Of a stretch of 64,000 nt of DNA, positions 12,307 to 22,534 are shown one piece after another. Source of the stretch: Stomorhina lunata (taxonomy: Eukaryota > Arthropoda > Insecta > Diptera > Rhiniidae); assembly GCA_933228675.1 (NCBI GenBank), contig OW121743.1, forward strand, positions 98,023,998 to 98,087,997, given 5' to 3'. Each line of letters starts with the position of its first letter. The stretch's first letter is position 1. Below the pieces are notes generated by a model, which made no database searches, was not told the origin of the DNA, and saw only the letters and a list, made by a program, of their open reading frames with translations. Made by a program: the position numbers and the translations under genes.

Positions 12307-13603
12307 TTACTTAACATCCATATTGAGTAATAAAGCGAAAAAACTATAAGCATTATTCACGGTCTGAAAAAAATTATAAAATTTTTATTGAGACAGTAAA
12401 TAAAAAAAAAAAAATTAATTATGAGGGATTACCTTTGAATAGATGGGTAAGCCGATTTTAAAAAAGTTGCCAGCTTTTAGGACCACAGGTTCTTCCAGAT
12501 ATTGCATGAACATTAAAATTAACTTGCGATTCTTTAGAGACATTTCCGACCAATTGCTGTTGTAAATACTATTATGTAGACGACAAGATTCCACAGTTAA
12601 TTGATTGGCATAATAGCAGGGTAAGAAAATCTCCAGATTCATGACCACAGCATATTGGGCCAAAGAGATAAATGTAACAGGATCCTCTAAAATATTAAAA
12701 TTTTGCAAGCGGTAGAGACTAAAGCACAGGACAGAGGCGCTAACTAGAATTTCAGCTAAAATAGGATAACAAATTACAGCCTCACAAGTTTGGGACATCC
12801 TTAATTAAAGAAATTATAATTTTTGTGTTAATATTAATTTTATCAGAAAAAACTATCTTGGAGTACCTTTTCAATTTCTGATGAAATTCAATTAGTGTCA
12901 ACAGCTTCTTGGTAATACTCACATTCATTTCGTCCTTGACGTAGCCCAATTTCTCTAAACGCATTGCTATCAATTTGTAGGACATAGCCAAATGTTGCAT
13001 CATGTAACAGAAAAACATGTCCAAAGTACAATTGGTAATACATGTCATCGGCATGGCATACAATTCATAAACGTAAGCATACCAAAACTTGACGGGATCA
13101 TTCCAATTAAACGGAACCCAATAGGGAAATGGCAATTGGTAAGTTTTGAGAAACAACACAGCTGCAAAACCACAACCCACAACGCTCAAACTGCATGTTA
13201 TATAAAGAAACGCTACAACACCAAATACTTTAAATGTTTGATGCCACATCGCAAACTCTTTTGTTGTTTGCAATTTAAACAATTCATTTTGCTGCCACTC
13301 ATTGAACATGTCTTGGATTGAGGTTGTATAATACCATACGCTAAGTATCTTTACCACCAGTGCCGTTTCCGTTAAAGTCATAGCAAGGACATCAACAGCA
13401 TCATTTAAATCCGATGTTGATACCACATTTATCCACATTAGAATGGTCAGAGTGAATGTCGCTGATACGTGTATCATTAGATTGTAAAAGATTGTTAAAC
13501 GATTTTTTAGTTTCTGGTTGGGTTGCTTTTCCCTTGTTAAAATTCCAATCGTGGACAAAATCCTTATTAGAACACGCGATTTTTGCAAAGTATCAAACGA
13601 CAT
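12307..13603 (-). CDS. Or94-like: Odorant receptor (insect 7tm_6 family), Or94-like
   Basis: Complete three-exon gene. Exon 1 is 13603-12867, exon 2 is 12799-12433, exon 3 is 12363-12307; introns are 67 bp (12866-12800) and 69 bp (12432-12364), both GT-AG. The product is 386 residues, normal for insect odorant receptors, which form ligand-gated cation channels with the co-receptor Orco in sensory neuron dendrites. The start has a fly-like context (CAACATG-type). Hydrophobic segments lie near residues 38-58, 70-90, 128-152, 178-205, 258-276, 288-306 and 368-382, giving the seven membrane spans of the family. The C-terminus NNAYSFFALLLNM is a hallmark of the family and is entirely in the short third exon. 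Segments such as ALVVKILSVW, LPFPYWVPF, FLPCYYAN and KAGNFFKIGLPI resemble, as I recall them, Drosophila Or94a/Or94b; the subfamily placement is from memory. No stops or frameshifts. It lies alone between two satellite arrays and is not duplicated with the neighbouring gene block. Confidence 0.95.
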
Positions 13604-13979
13604 TGTTGACAGATTATGATGGTTTGCTCAGGTGTTTGGTTGAAATTGAAGAACTCTCTTCTATTTTCTATTCAAATTTTTTTTTTTTTAAGTATAGGAC
13701 AGTTCGGCCTGCTTCGCTGGCTCAAAATAAATTAAAAAAATTCATGCTTAGAAGTGTTGACATTTTAATTTTTGGAACATTGCTATTTATGCAGACATTC
13801 ACACCAAAACGTAACAAAAAAATTAAAAATTTTAATTTAAATTTAAAAAAAAATCTGAGTTAGTGATGTAATTTTTCTCTACATACTGGTCTCTTCAGCT
13901 TTCTTTACATTTTAGTGCAAACGTCAACATATTTATATAAATTTTTTTTGTCTAAAATTATTCTTAAATAAATAGAGAA
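13604..13979. other. Upstream region of the odorant receptor
   Basis: AT-rich non-repetitive sequence upstream of the receptor start codon (minus strand). A CATAAATAG sequence at about 13783-13791 on the minus strand could be a TATA box, but this is weak in DNA of this composition. No other gene seen. Confidence 0.35.
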
Positions 13980-14120
13980 ATTACCAAGAAATTTCTATAG
14001 AAAATTTGTATATCAACAAATTTTCTATAAAAATATTTTTTATCGAAACATTTTCTATAATAAATTTTTGTATCGGAAAATTTTCTATACAAAATATTTA
14101 TGTCGAAAAATTTTCCCCAA

Positions 14121-14275
14121 TTTTAGACAGATCGAAAACCTCGTATTATAACTTATTTTACAAACAAAATCTTTACGAATTATGTTTATAAACCATAAGT
14201 TAAAGCTCAGATTATCGACTGAACAAAACACAAACATTTTTCAGTTTTCATCTTCCTTCTCTTCCCACATAAAAA
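14121..14275. mobile_element. Fragment of the foldback element seen at 57141-57657
   Basis: Contains TTTTAGACAGATCGAAAACC, GAATTATGTTTATAAACC and AGCTCAGATTATCGACTGAA in the order found in an arm of the inverted repeat at 57.1-57.7 kb. Only one arm is present, inserted in the satellite. Confidence 0.65.
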
Positions 14276-14859
14276 ATTTATAAACATTTTAATGTCGAAA
14301 AATTATCTGTTAAAAGTTGTTGAAAAATTTTCTTCAGAAAGTTGTTGTCGAAAAATTTCCTATAAAAAATTATTTTCAAATAATTTTCTATATCGAAAAA
14401 TTTTTATAAAAAATTTTTTTAACGAAAAATTTTTATGTCATAAAAGTTTTATGAAAAATTTTATTTCGAAAAATTTTCTATAAAAAAATTTTATGTCGAA
14501 CAATTTTCTCTTAAAAATTTTTATGTCAAAAAATTTTCAATAAAAAATTTATATTTCGAAAAATTTTTTTATAAAAAATTTAATATAAAAAATTTTTATA
14601 TCAACAAATTTTTGTCAATACATTTTATGCTTAAAAATTTCTATATATATAACTTTTGTGTCGAAAAATTTTTTTTAAACGATTTTTATGTCGAAAATTT
14701 TTCGTTCAAAAATTTGTGTGTCGAAAAATATTCGTTGAAAAATTAAACGTCAAGAAAAAAAAAAAAAAAAAATAAAAATTATAAGAAATTTGTATATATA
14801 AAAACTTTTGTCAAAACATTTTCTGTAAAAGTTTTTATGTTTAAAAATTTCTATATATA

Positions 14860-15211
14860 CAGGCATGTCATAAATTCCGTTCGGAATTGAAACCATTCCG
14901 TAGTTGAATTCCGATCGAAATGGTTTTAGGTTCTATAGATTCCGAAAAATTTTAAATGTCAAAATTCATTGCAAAACACGATTTTTTTAATTGAAATCAA
15001 TAACTCTATCATTGTTTCAACAAATAACACTAAATAATTGAAGAAATTATTCAAATATTGAATAAACAAAGAAAATTATACAAATTCAATTCCACTTTAA
15101 CAAAAGAATGTGATTTCATTCCGAAAAATTTTTTCGTTTTACTTTTTCTGCAGAAGCAAAACACGGAATTAATTCCACTTCCGAACGGAATTGAGTTCTG
15201 TGACATGGCTG
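14860..15211. mobile_element. MITE with hAT-like inverted termini
   Basis: A 350-bp non-satellite block inside the satellite. It begins CAGGCATGTCA then AATTCCGTTCGGAA, and ends with the reverse complement of CAGCCATGTCACA followed by AATTCCGTTCGGAA, giving imperfect terminal inverted repeats of about 35 bp that start with CAG as in many hAT elements. An 8-bp target duplication is not evident, so the class is tentative. No transposase. Confidence 0.65.
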
Positions 15212-16119
15212 ATAATTTTTGTGTAGAAAAATTTTCTTTAAATGTTTTCTATGTCGAAAAATTTTCTATTAAAAATTTAATGTATCGAAAAATTTTCTAT
15301 AAAAAATTTTATTTTGAAAAATTTTCTATAAAAAATTTTATTTTGAAAAATTCTCTATAAAAAAATTTTTATGTCGAAAAATTTTCTATTAAAAATTTGT
15401 ATCTCAAAAAAATTTTATGTGAAAAATATTTTTTTTTAATTTGTAAAAAAAATTTATGTCGAAAATTTTTCTATAAAAAATTTCTATATAAAAAAATTTC
15501 TAAATAAAAAAATTTCTATATAAAAAAATTTTTATAGAAAATTTTTCGAAAAAGAAAAAAATTTTCTATAAAAAATTTGTATGACAAAAATTTTAATATA
15601 AACAATTTTTATATCAAAAAATTTTTGTCAAGACATTTTCTACAAAAGGGTTTATGTTTAAAAATTTCGATAAATATTTTTTGTGTCGAAAAATTTTCTT
15701 TAAACGAAAAATTGTATATCAAAAATTTGTGTAGAAAAATATTCTTTAAAAAATTAAATGTCAAAAAAATGTATATAAAAAATTTTTATGTCAAAAAATT
15801 TTCTATTTAAAATTTGTGTATCAAAAATTATATTTTTTTTTAATTTTATATAAAAAAATTTTCAAAAAAAAAAAATTTTATGTCTAAAAATTATTTATAA
15901 AAAATTTGTATATCAAAAAATTTTTATGTCGAAAAATTTTCTATAAAAAATTTTTATGTCAGAAAATTTTCTGTAAAAAAATGTTATGCCAAAAAATTTT
16001 CTACAAAAAAAATTTTATATCGAAAAATTTTCATAAAAAATTTTATGTCGAAAAATTTTCTATAAATAGTTTTTGTGTCGAAAAATTTTCTATACAAATT
16101 TTTTGTGTCGAACACAAAT

Positions 16120-17060
16120 ATTTGTTAAATTTTGCCATCATACAAACATTTTCTAAAAACTTATATATTGAAGCTGTTTCCGTCATTTGGACTTATATGA
16201 GAGCTAGGGTCAAATGTGAACCGATTATCTCGAAATTTGGCAAATTGATTACAATTTTTACAAAAATTATGTATGTGAACCGCCGTGGTATAGCAGGTTA
16301 GTCATCCGCCTAGCATACCAGAGGCCCAAGTTCGATCCCTGGCCAGACTCACTTGAAAAAATAAATTGTCAAAAAAGCGGCGGTTCACCTCATAACTCAG
16401 CTAGCCACTGGTTATTGAGTATTAGGCTATGTAAAACTTCTCTAACTAATGCATTTGCCGTTCGGAGCCGGCGTTAAAACGTAGGTCCCTTTCAATGAGT
16501 CTAAAAATAGAATCGGATGCAGCTCATTGTCTGAGAGAAGTACCCCTTATTCCAATTGGAATGTTGTCGGGGAATTATATATATATATATATATATATGT
16601 ATGTAAAAAATAAACTCAAAATTCTCATTATCTTCAGATTTATGAGCGTTTTTAGAGATTTTTGTCTCATTTAGTGCATTTTGACAGAAGAGATTGCATG
16701 GGAGCTATGGTCAAATGTTAACCGATTTCATCGAAATTTGGTACTGTGTTTTTTTTACATAATATATATTTGTGGGCAAAATATCAATTCTGGGACCTAT
16801 GGGAGGTACCATAAATAATGAACTGTCAAAAAATAATTTGTGCCAAATTTCATCAAATTATCTTTAGAATTGCGACCTGTACTTTGATTACATGGTTTAC
16901 ATGGGGATTCAGCCAGACGGACCGACATCGCTAAATCGACTCAAAAAGTGATTCTAAGCCTATTGCTATACTAAAAGGTGGGTCTAAGACAAATATTTCT
17001 ATGCGTTACGTACATCAGCACAAACTCAAAATACCCTTTCCTCCTATGATGATGAAGGGT
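16120..17060 (-). mobile_element. INE-like element interrupted by a SINE
   Basis: Reverse orientation copy of the dispersed INE-like family: contains GCTGTTTCCGTCATTTGGAC, the AGGGTCAAATGTG motif, ATGGGGATTCAGCCAGACGG and ends GATGAAGGGTATAATA. It is interrupted at 16277-16595 by a tRNA-derived SINE. Present next to copy 2 of the gene block and absent at the equivalent place in copy 1 (about 965). Confidence 0.75.
16277..16595 (+). mobile_element. tRNA-derived SINE, apparently full length
   Basis: A 319-bp insertion with RNA polymerase III promoter elements: A box TGGTATAGCAGG (16286-16297) and B box GTTCGATCC (16330-16338), spaced as in a tRNA. The rest is a unique body ending in a TATATA tail. 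It is bounded by a 9-bp direct repeat TATGTATGT (16268-16276 and 16596-16604), and the flanking INE-like sequence rejoins cleanly when compared with 63735-63800. No protein coding; SINEs are mobilised by a partner LINE. Confidence 0.85.
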
Positions 17061-18322
17061 ATAATAATTTTCCTGCTGCTTAGTCCTATATACCTATACT
17101 ATACCTTCGAGATAATGATATATGTATCTAATATATCAGTAACGTTCCTTTATTAATCACTGCTAATTATCCTTCTCTAGCCTGAGGTTCTAATAATTAA
17201 AAATCAATCACTAATAAATAAAACATAAACTCAAAATTGCTTTATTGACACTTCGATAACCATAAGGTCATGCATAACTTACGAAACAATTAAATCTCCT
17301 TCCCAACAATTAACCTTAGATAATGAAATTATAAAGGAACATTAGGGTGAGCATTTTAAAAAGGCGATAGTTCTGGGCAGTTGGTTTGATCTGTTTGTTA
17401 TGTGGCATGATATAGAAAGTGTCAGAAATATGTTGGCACTCTGTGCTGTGTAAGAAACGCTGAAAGCCATTTTTGTAGGTACTCCGTTTTATAAAATTCT
17501 TTGTTTTTTTTTTTTGGTTGAAACATTTTGTAACTGTTAATTTATGTGTTTCATAAACAATTTCAAAGTTTGTTTGTCCAGAGCGAAGTACATTTCATTC
17601 ATTAAAAACTACTTTGATAATATTTAGCCTAAGGGTCGTTTAAAAATTATAAAGTGTTTTACCATCTTCCCACATTTCATACAATTAAAAAATTTTTAAT
17701 TTATTATTATAGTTTTTATATACTTTTATCGTTTATGTTTATCAAAATGAAAATTACATATAAAATTACATTTATATCGCAAAAAATTTTTACATAAGGA
17801 TTTCGATTGTTTGTGTTTTATTGTAACTAATTTAAGAAACTTAAAGTAAATTTTTTAATAATATTTTAAATCAAAATTTTTATATTAAAAAAAATAATAA
17901 AGAAATAATAAAAAAACAAAGAAGAAAACATGATAATTTCATACATAATAAAATAAGTAAAATGTTTCCTTTTGAATTTTACTTATTGCAAATTTAACAT
18001 AAAAGTGGTTTTTCAAAAATAAAAGTCACAAATAAAAAATTTTCAAAAAAAAAAACAAAAATTAAAATAAAATAATAAATGAAAAAATTAAAAATAATTA
18101 ATTTACATACAATACAAAAAGTACTAAGGGAGGGGACATAAAAGTACTAATTGTCGTAATAGTTATTACTAAATATTTTAAGGGGGAGGGGGATCTTTAC
18201 AATAAATTTAAGATACTTTTAGTTTTATGATGAGCATTTAATTGGTTTTTTTGTTTGAGTACTCAAGTAAGAGGCAGAAAGAGGCACAGGAATGGGTTAT
18301 GTTAGGGAATTTTAGTAGTTTC
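17061..18322. other. 3' flank of gene copy 2 (duplicated, non-coding)
   Basis: Counterpart of about 965-2119. Holds the 3' untranslated and downstream sequence of the minus-strand gene ending at 18323. A poly-A/T stretch at about 17830-18060 is longer than in copy 1. No gene or RNA recognised. Confidence 0.65.
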
Positions 18323-21300
18323 TTACAATAACGTTCCTGGTTTTCTTAAAGGCAATCGCCTTCTTTGACCTAATAGTCCTAAACCGCGAGCTTGTTGTTT
18401 GGTAGTAGTCTCTGCTTCTTCTGTTGTTTCATCCTTAGCAGCTTCTTCGTGGACGGTGGCAGAAGCTTCTTCCTTGGATTCAGTTTCTTCGCCTGAAGCA
18501 GCAGAGGCTTCCTCAGCGGGAGCTTCTGTAAAAAAATAAATAAATAAATAAAAAACAAGTAAGAAAAGCTATAGTCGGTCTAGCCCCTTCACTACTAAGG
18601 TTAAATATGTACCTACAGTTTAACATATCGAGCCCTTAGATTAAAAAGATCGCAAGCGACAGGAAAAATATTGATCGTAAGCGACAAAAAATATTTATTA
18701 AACAAAAACGGGGAATGTTTTGGTGCATAAAATTTTTGTTATTTGTTAGTTTGCTACTTTCGACAAACTAAAAAGTTTAAAAGTTATGGTGTATGAAGCT
18801 TTTAGTTTTACTTCAATAACTTTTAAACTACTGGCCGGATTGTGGAGCAATAAGCAGAAATCTTCCAAAGGGTAGACGGAGTTTTAGACCAATTTTAAAA
18901 AACATATCAATTTTTAGCACAGTGGGTCAAAGTTGAGCACCTTGTATGTAAAAGCTTTTGGTCCGTATAACTTTCGCAAACACAAACCCATCGACAAGAT
19001 GTCGTTTACGATTATTTAAATCTAAGGGCTCGATGTACTATGATTTATTTATAAAAAATTTCGAGATTTAAGTAGATTTATGTCATTTCCGGCTAAGGGA
19101 AATGACATAAATGGGAGCTAAGGTCAATTGAGGATCTATTGTTACTAAATTTCGGTTATTGGTTTATATTAACAAAATATTTATCTGTGCCAAGTTTAAG
19201 TAATAAAATGCATTTTTCTTTAGATTTATAAGCTTTTTTGTGCTTTTCTGGGTATTTAAACTACTTTTGAGAATGTGTCTTGTACGGGAGGTATGGTCAA
19301 ATATAGTCAGATTTCTACAAAATGCGATGCATTAAGGTTAATGTAAGCAATACTTGTGTTGGATATTATTAAAATACATCGAAATTTGTGGTAGTAAAGG
19401 ACCAAAAACTCTATTCCGGGAAGGCATTTCTATAGGAGGTACCCGAAATAGTCATCAAATTTTGAACAAAAAGTATAGAAATCGTCCTTGGACCAAAATA
19501 TGAGCCTGTGCCAAATTTTATCAAATTATCTTTAAAGTAAGGACCTGCAAGTCCTTAGTCGATTGGTATACTAAAAGGTAGGTCTCAGACCAATATTTCT
19601 ATGCGCTACAAACATCAGCACAAACCCAATATACCCTTTAGACCTATGGTCGTGAAGGGTATAATAAGAATATTGAACTTTCTTATTTAGTATTTTTTTC
19701 TATTCAAATTTACCTGTTGTAGAGGAGGCTACTTTTAGGCGTCTATTGGCCAACAAAGGATTAACTTTGCGTGGAGCCACTGGTGCTGGGGCTACCTTTG
19801 GTTTGCTTTCAGTCTTTTGTAAACCACCTATACGTGGACGATTCTTCAAACGATTCAAGCCACCAGCATTGGCTGAGGCTGATTCTTCAGCTGGCTTTTC
19901 AGCAGCGGCCTCTTCACCTTCTCCCTTGACATCGTTGTGATGTGTGCTATCAGCAGCTGAGTCTTCAGATTCACTGGCAGCTGGAGCTTCGGTGGTGGCA
20001 CGACCAAGTTTGGCGCGTCCGGGTAAGCGAGAACCGGCAGCACGGTTCAAATTGAAGCGGGAAGGTCTGACGGGGCCACTGGAGCTGGGAGCTGGGGTTG
20101 AGGGCTTATCACTGTCTACATTATTTTCGCTATCATTAACTTCTTCTTCGTTAGCAGGAGCTTTGGTAGTGGTGGTACGACTGCGGCCACGAATGTTAAG
20201 TGTAGGACGACCTCTAGGAGTGCGGGCAGTAGTGCTGGATACGGCTTCTTCATGGGCTTCATTGGAGTCTTGGGCAGGAGCTTCAGTGGTTGTGGTGCTA
20301 CCGCGAAGATTAAAACGGTTGCGAGCTTAAGAGATAAATAAAAATATGTTTAGTAATATAAAACTTCTAACAATTATAGCCCTAACTTACGTTTGTTACG
20401 GGAGAATCCTGAGCTAACGGGTTTGACTTCCTTGGCGGCAACAACTTCTTCTTCTTGCTGTGGCTCTTCAGCAGCGGCAGGAGCAGCAGTGGTAGTTCTG
20501 GCACCAGGACGAGCACGACCACCAATGGAAGGACGAGAGAAACGATCTAAAAATTTTCAAGATAATTTATTAATTTATTAACCTTAATTATAATTTGCTT
20601 CTTTCTACTTACTCTTGCCAGTTTTGGGAGCTTCTGAGGGCGCTTCGGTGGTGGTAGTTGTGGGGTTATTAGCGGACTTCAACTTGAAACGGTTACGACC
20701 AGAAGAGCTGGCTGTACCACGTCTGCCTCCGAACAAGGCAGGAGCTGCGGTAGTTGTTGTGGTGGTAGTAGTAGTAGTTGTGGTAGTAGGTTCGGGAGTA
20801 GTAGTTGTGGTTGTGGTGGTTGTAGTGCTACTGGGTTCTTCCTCAACAATTGTGGTTAACATATCATCGCCATACATATCGGTGGTATCGGGCACAATGG
20901 TGGTAACATCCATATCAGAATCGGTGGTCATATCCATGTTATTATTTTCATTGGTCAAGAGAGCATACAAGTCCAAAGCAGCCTTTTCCATAGCAGGAGT
21001 AGTTTGTACCATATCCTCATCAGCATCCATCATTGAATCTTCTACAGCTTCTTGATCCTTGGCAGCCTTGGCTTCCTCAGCATCTTTAGCGGCAGCAGCC
21101 ATTTCCTGTTCAATGGTAATGGCCGATTTGGTGTCATCGGAATTGCGAGAACTCTTGGCCTGTTTCTCGTCGGTATTGAAAGTTTCACTGTCTACCAATT
21201 CCAAACTGGGACGCTTGACACTGATCTTCTTTTTCTCGGCAGCAGAATCGACGGAGTCCAAGGCAGGTGTGGGAGGAACATCTACGGTTTTGCCGCGACT

Positions 21301-22141
21301 GGGGAAGCGGGTATTATGAGGTAAACGTTCGGCTTCAATATTTTCATCAACATTGGAAGAACGGCCCTTGGCTTTGCCGCTAACCAAGCTGTTATCGGCT
21401 GGGGTGGCAGCAGTGCTGCGATCAATATTGGTATAACGAGACTTGCCTCTGGTTTCAGCTTCTTCACCATCCTCGGCAGCAGCGGCGGTCTTGGTCTTGC
21501 CATCTTCAGCGTCTTCATCTTCGTAGTAGTAAACATATTCGTATTCATAATCTTGACCATTGGGTCCCTTTTTGATTTCAATACGTGACTTCTTGTTGTT
21601 CTCGGTTCCGGCTGTTTCCAAAGGAATCGATTGATCTACAAAGCCAACATTAATACCATCATCATCTTTATCCAAATCAGCCTTTGTTACGGGAGCGCTG
21701 GTGGTTAGAACATTGACAGGAGCTACTGGAGCTTCAGTAGCTACTTCCAATTCCTTTTCTTTCTTGGCTTCTTCAATTTTCTTTTCTTCTTCCTTGATGA
21801 CAGCATCTACTTCAGCCTTAATCATTTCCAATTCAGCCTCTTCAATGGCACGTTTAGCTTCTATGCTTTTCATAACATCTTCATTGATGAGGGCACTCAA
21901 AACGGGATTGAGTTCGGGTTTCTCTTTGGTGGGCAAGAGATTCATGTTTTCAACATCATAATGATTGATTTTGTGAGAGGTTTGGAAAGCATCGTCACCC
22001 AATTCTTCGGGACGTTTGTGTGATGTTTCGAAAGACACTGAAGACTCAACACGTACCTCGCTGGGCATCACTGTGGGCATAACATCGGAATCGATATCGT
22101 TATCGGCTAAGGATAGACTTGCCACAAGGCATACAAGGAAT
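18323..22141 (-). CDS. Large secreted, acidic, Thr-rich repeat protein (5' exon not found)
   Basis: Four exons resolved: 22141-20613, 20546-20391, 20325-19714 and 18525-18323 (stop 18325-18323). Introns are 66, 65 and 1,188 bp, all GT-AG and all phase 1; together they encode 832 residues. Exon 2 opens with FLVCLVASLSLA, the end of a signal peptide, so the start codon and at least the first two bases of a split codon lie in an upstream exon that I could not identify. In order: acidic region; charged Glu/Lys helix (about 80-125); KGPNGQDYEYEYVYYYEDED motif (about 180-200); Ser/Thr/Glu region; two long polythreonine runs; then repeated modules of a basic RFxL/RGR patch, TTTEAP and an acidic stretch. 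The phase-1 introns fall between modules. The terminal exon ends with a basic tail. The polythreonine suggests O-glycosylation. A secreted extracellular-matrix or cuticle-associated role is inference from composition; I recognise the Tyr-rich motif as arthropod-like but cannot name the gene. Intact, unlike its duplicate at 2120-3904. Confidence 0.9.
18553..19668 (-). mobile_element. INE-like element in the last intron of copy 2
   Basis: Fills most of the 1,188-bp intron. Begins ACAAGTAAGAAAAGCTATAG and ends GTGAAGGGTATAATAAG. The same element in the same place in copy 1 shows that it was inserted before the duplication. The stretch 18740-18985 is related to 63120-63300. Confidence 0.75.
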
Positions 22142-22534
22142 CTGGAATAGAGAGAAAGAAAAGGGAAATTATTAAAATAAATTCTCTTTTATTAAGGCTT
22201 TAATAGAATTTGTAAGACCTTTTCCAGTTTATCAGTTATCACGTAAAATTATGTAACATTTATATTTTTAACACCATGTGACTTTTAAATGTGAGAATGA
22301 CTTCATTTGATGATCTTTTATTAAAAACAGAAATTCTTGCTCGATTTTTCTAAATTAATTTTGAAATCTCAGACATGACTTGTTGCATTTTGCCAATTTA
22401 AGCGTCAAATAATCGTTTACATTACCAGTCACATTACCCAAATAACTAATTTAAATTACATTTTAGGAAACTGAAGAAACTCCTCCGCATTGCAAAGTCA
22501 TGACTGTATAACAATCGTTTTGTAATTTAAGTCA
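22142..22534. other. 5' flank/intron 1 region of gene copy 2
   Basis: 22142-22320 matches 3905-4060 of copy 1; beyond that the copies differ. The missing first exon should lie here or beyond the satellite to the right. No convincing ATG exon with a donor in the required phase was seen. Confidence 0.4.

Larger units (their letters stand above)
13980..16130 (+). repeat. Satellite array, orientation A, second copy (interrupted)
   Basis: Diverged units of about 30 bp of the same kind and orientation as 1-940, in three pieces: 13980-14120, 14275-14860 and 15212-16130. The gaps hold a foldback-arm fragment and a MITE. It sits at the same side of gene copy 2 as the 1-940 array does of copy 1. The many K/F/Y/I-rich frames here are repeat-derived. 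Confidence 0.88.

Noticed and set aside
12992..13863. Plus-strand frames opposite and upstream of the odorant receptor
   Set aside because: Antisense to receptor exon 1 or AT-rich upstream sequence, with no recognisable features.
15058..15360. 100-codon plus-strand frame
   Set aside because: Spans the MITE end and satellite; not a gene.
20615..21581. Overlapping plus-strand and alternate-frame minus-strand frames of 86-146 codons
   Set aside because: Shadow frames of exon 2 of the secreted protein gene; the valine runs on the plus strand are the complement of polythreonine codons.
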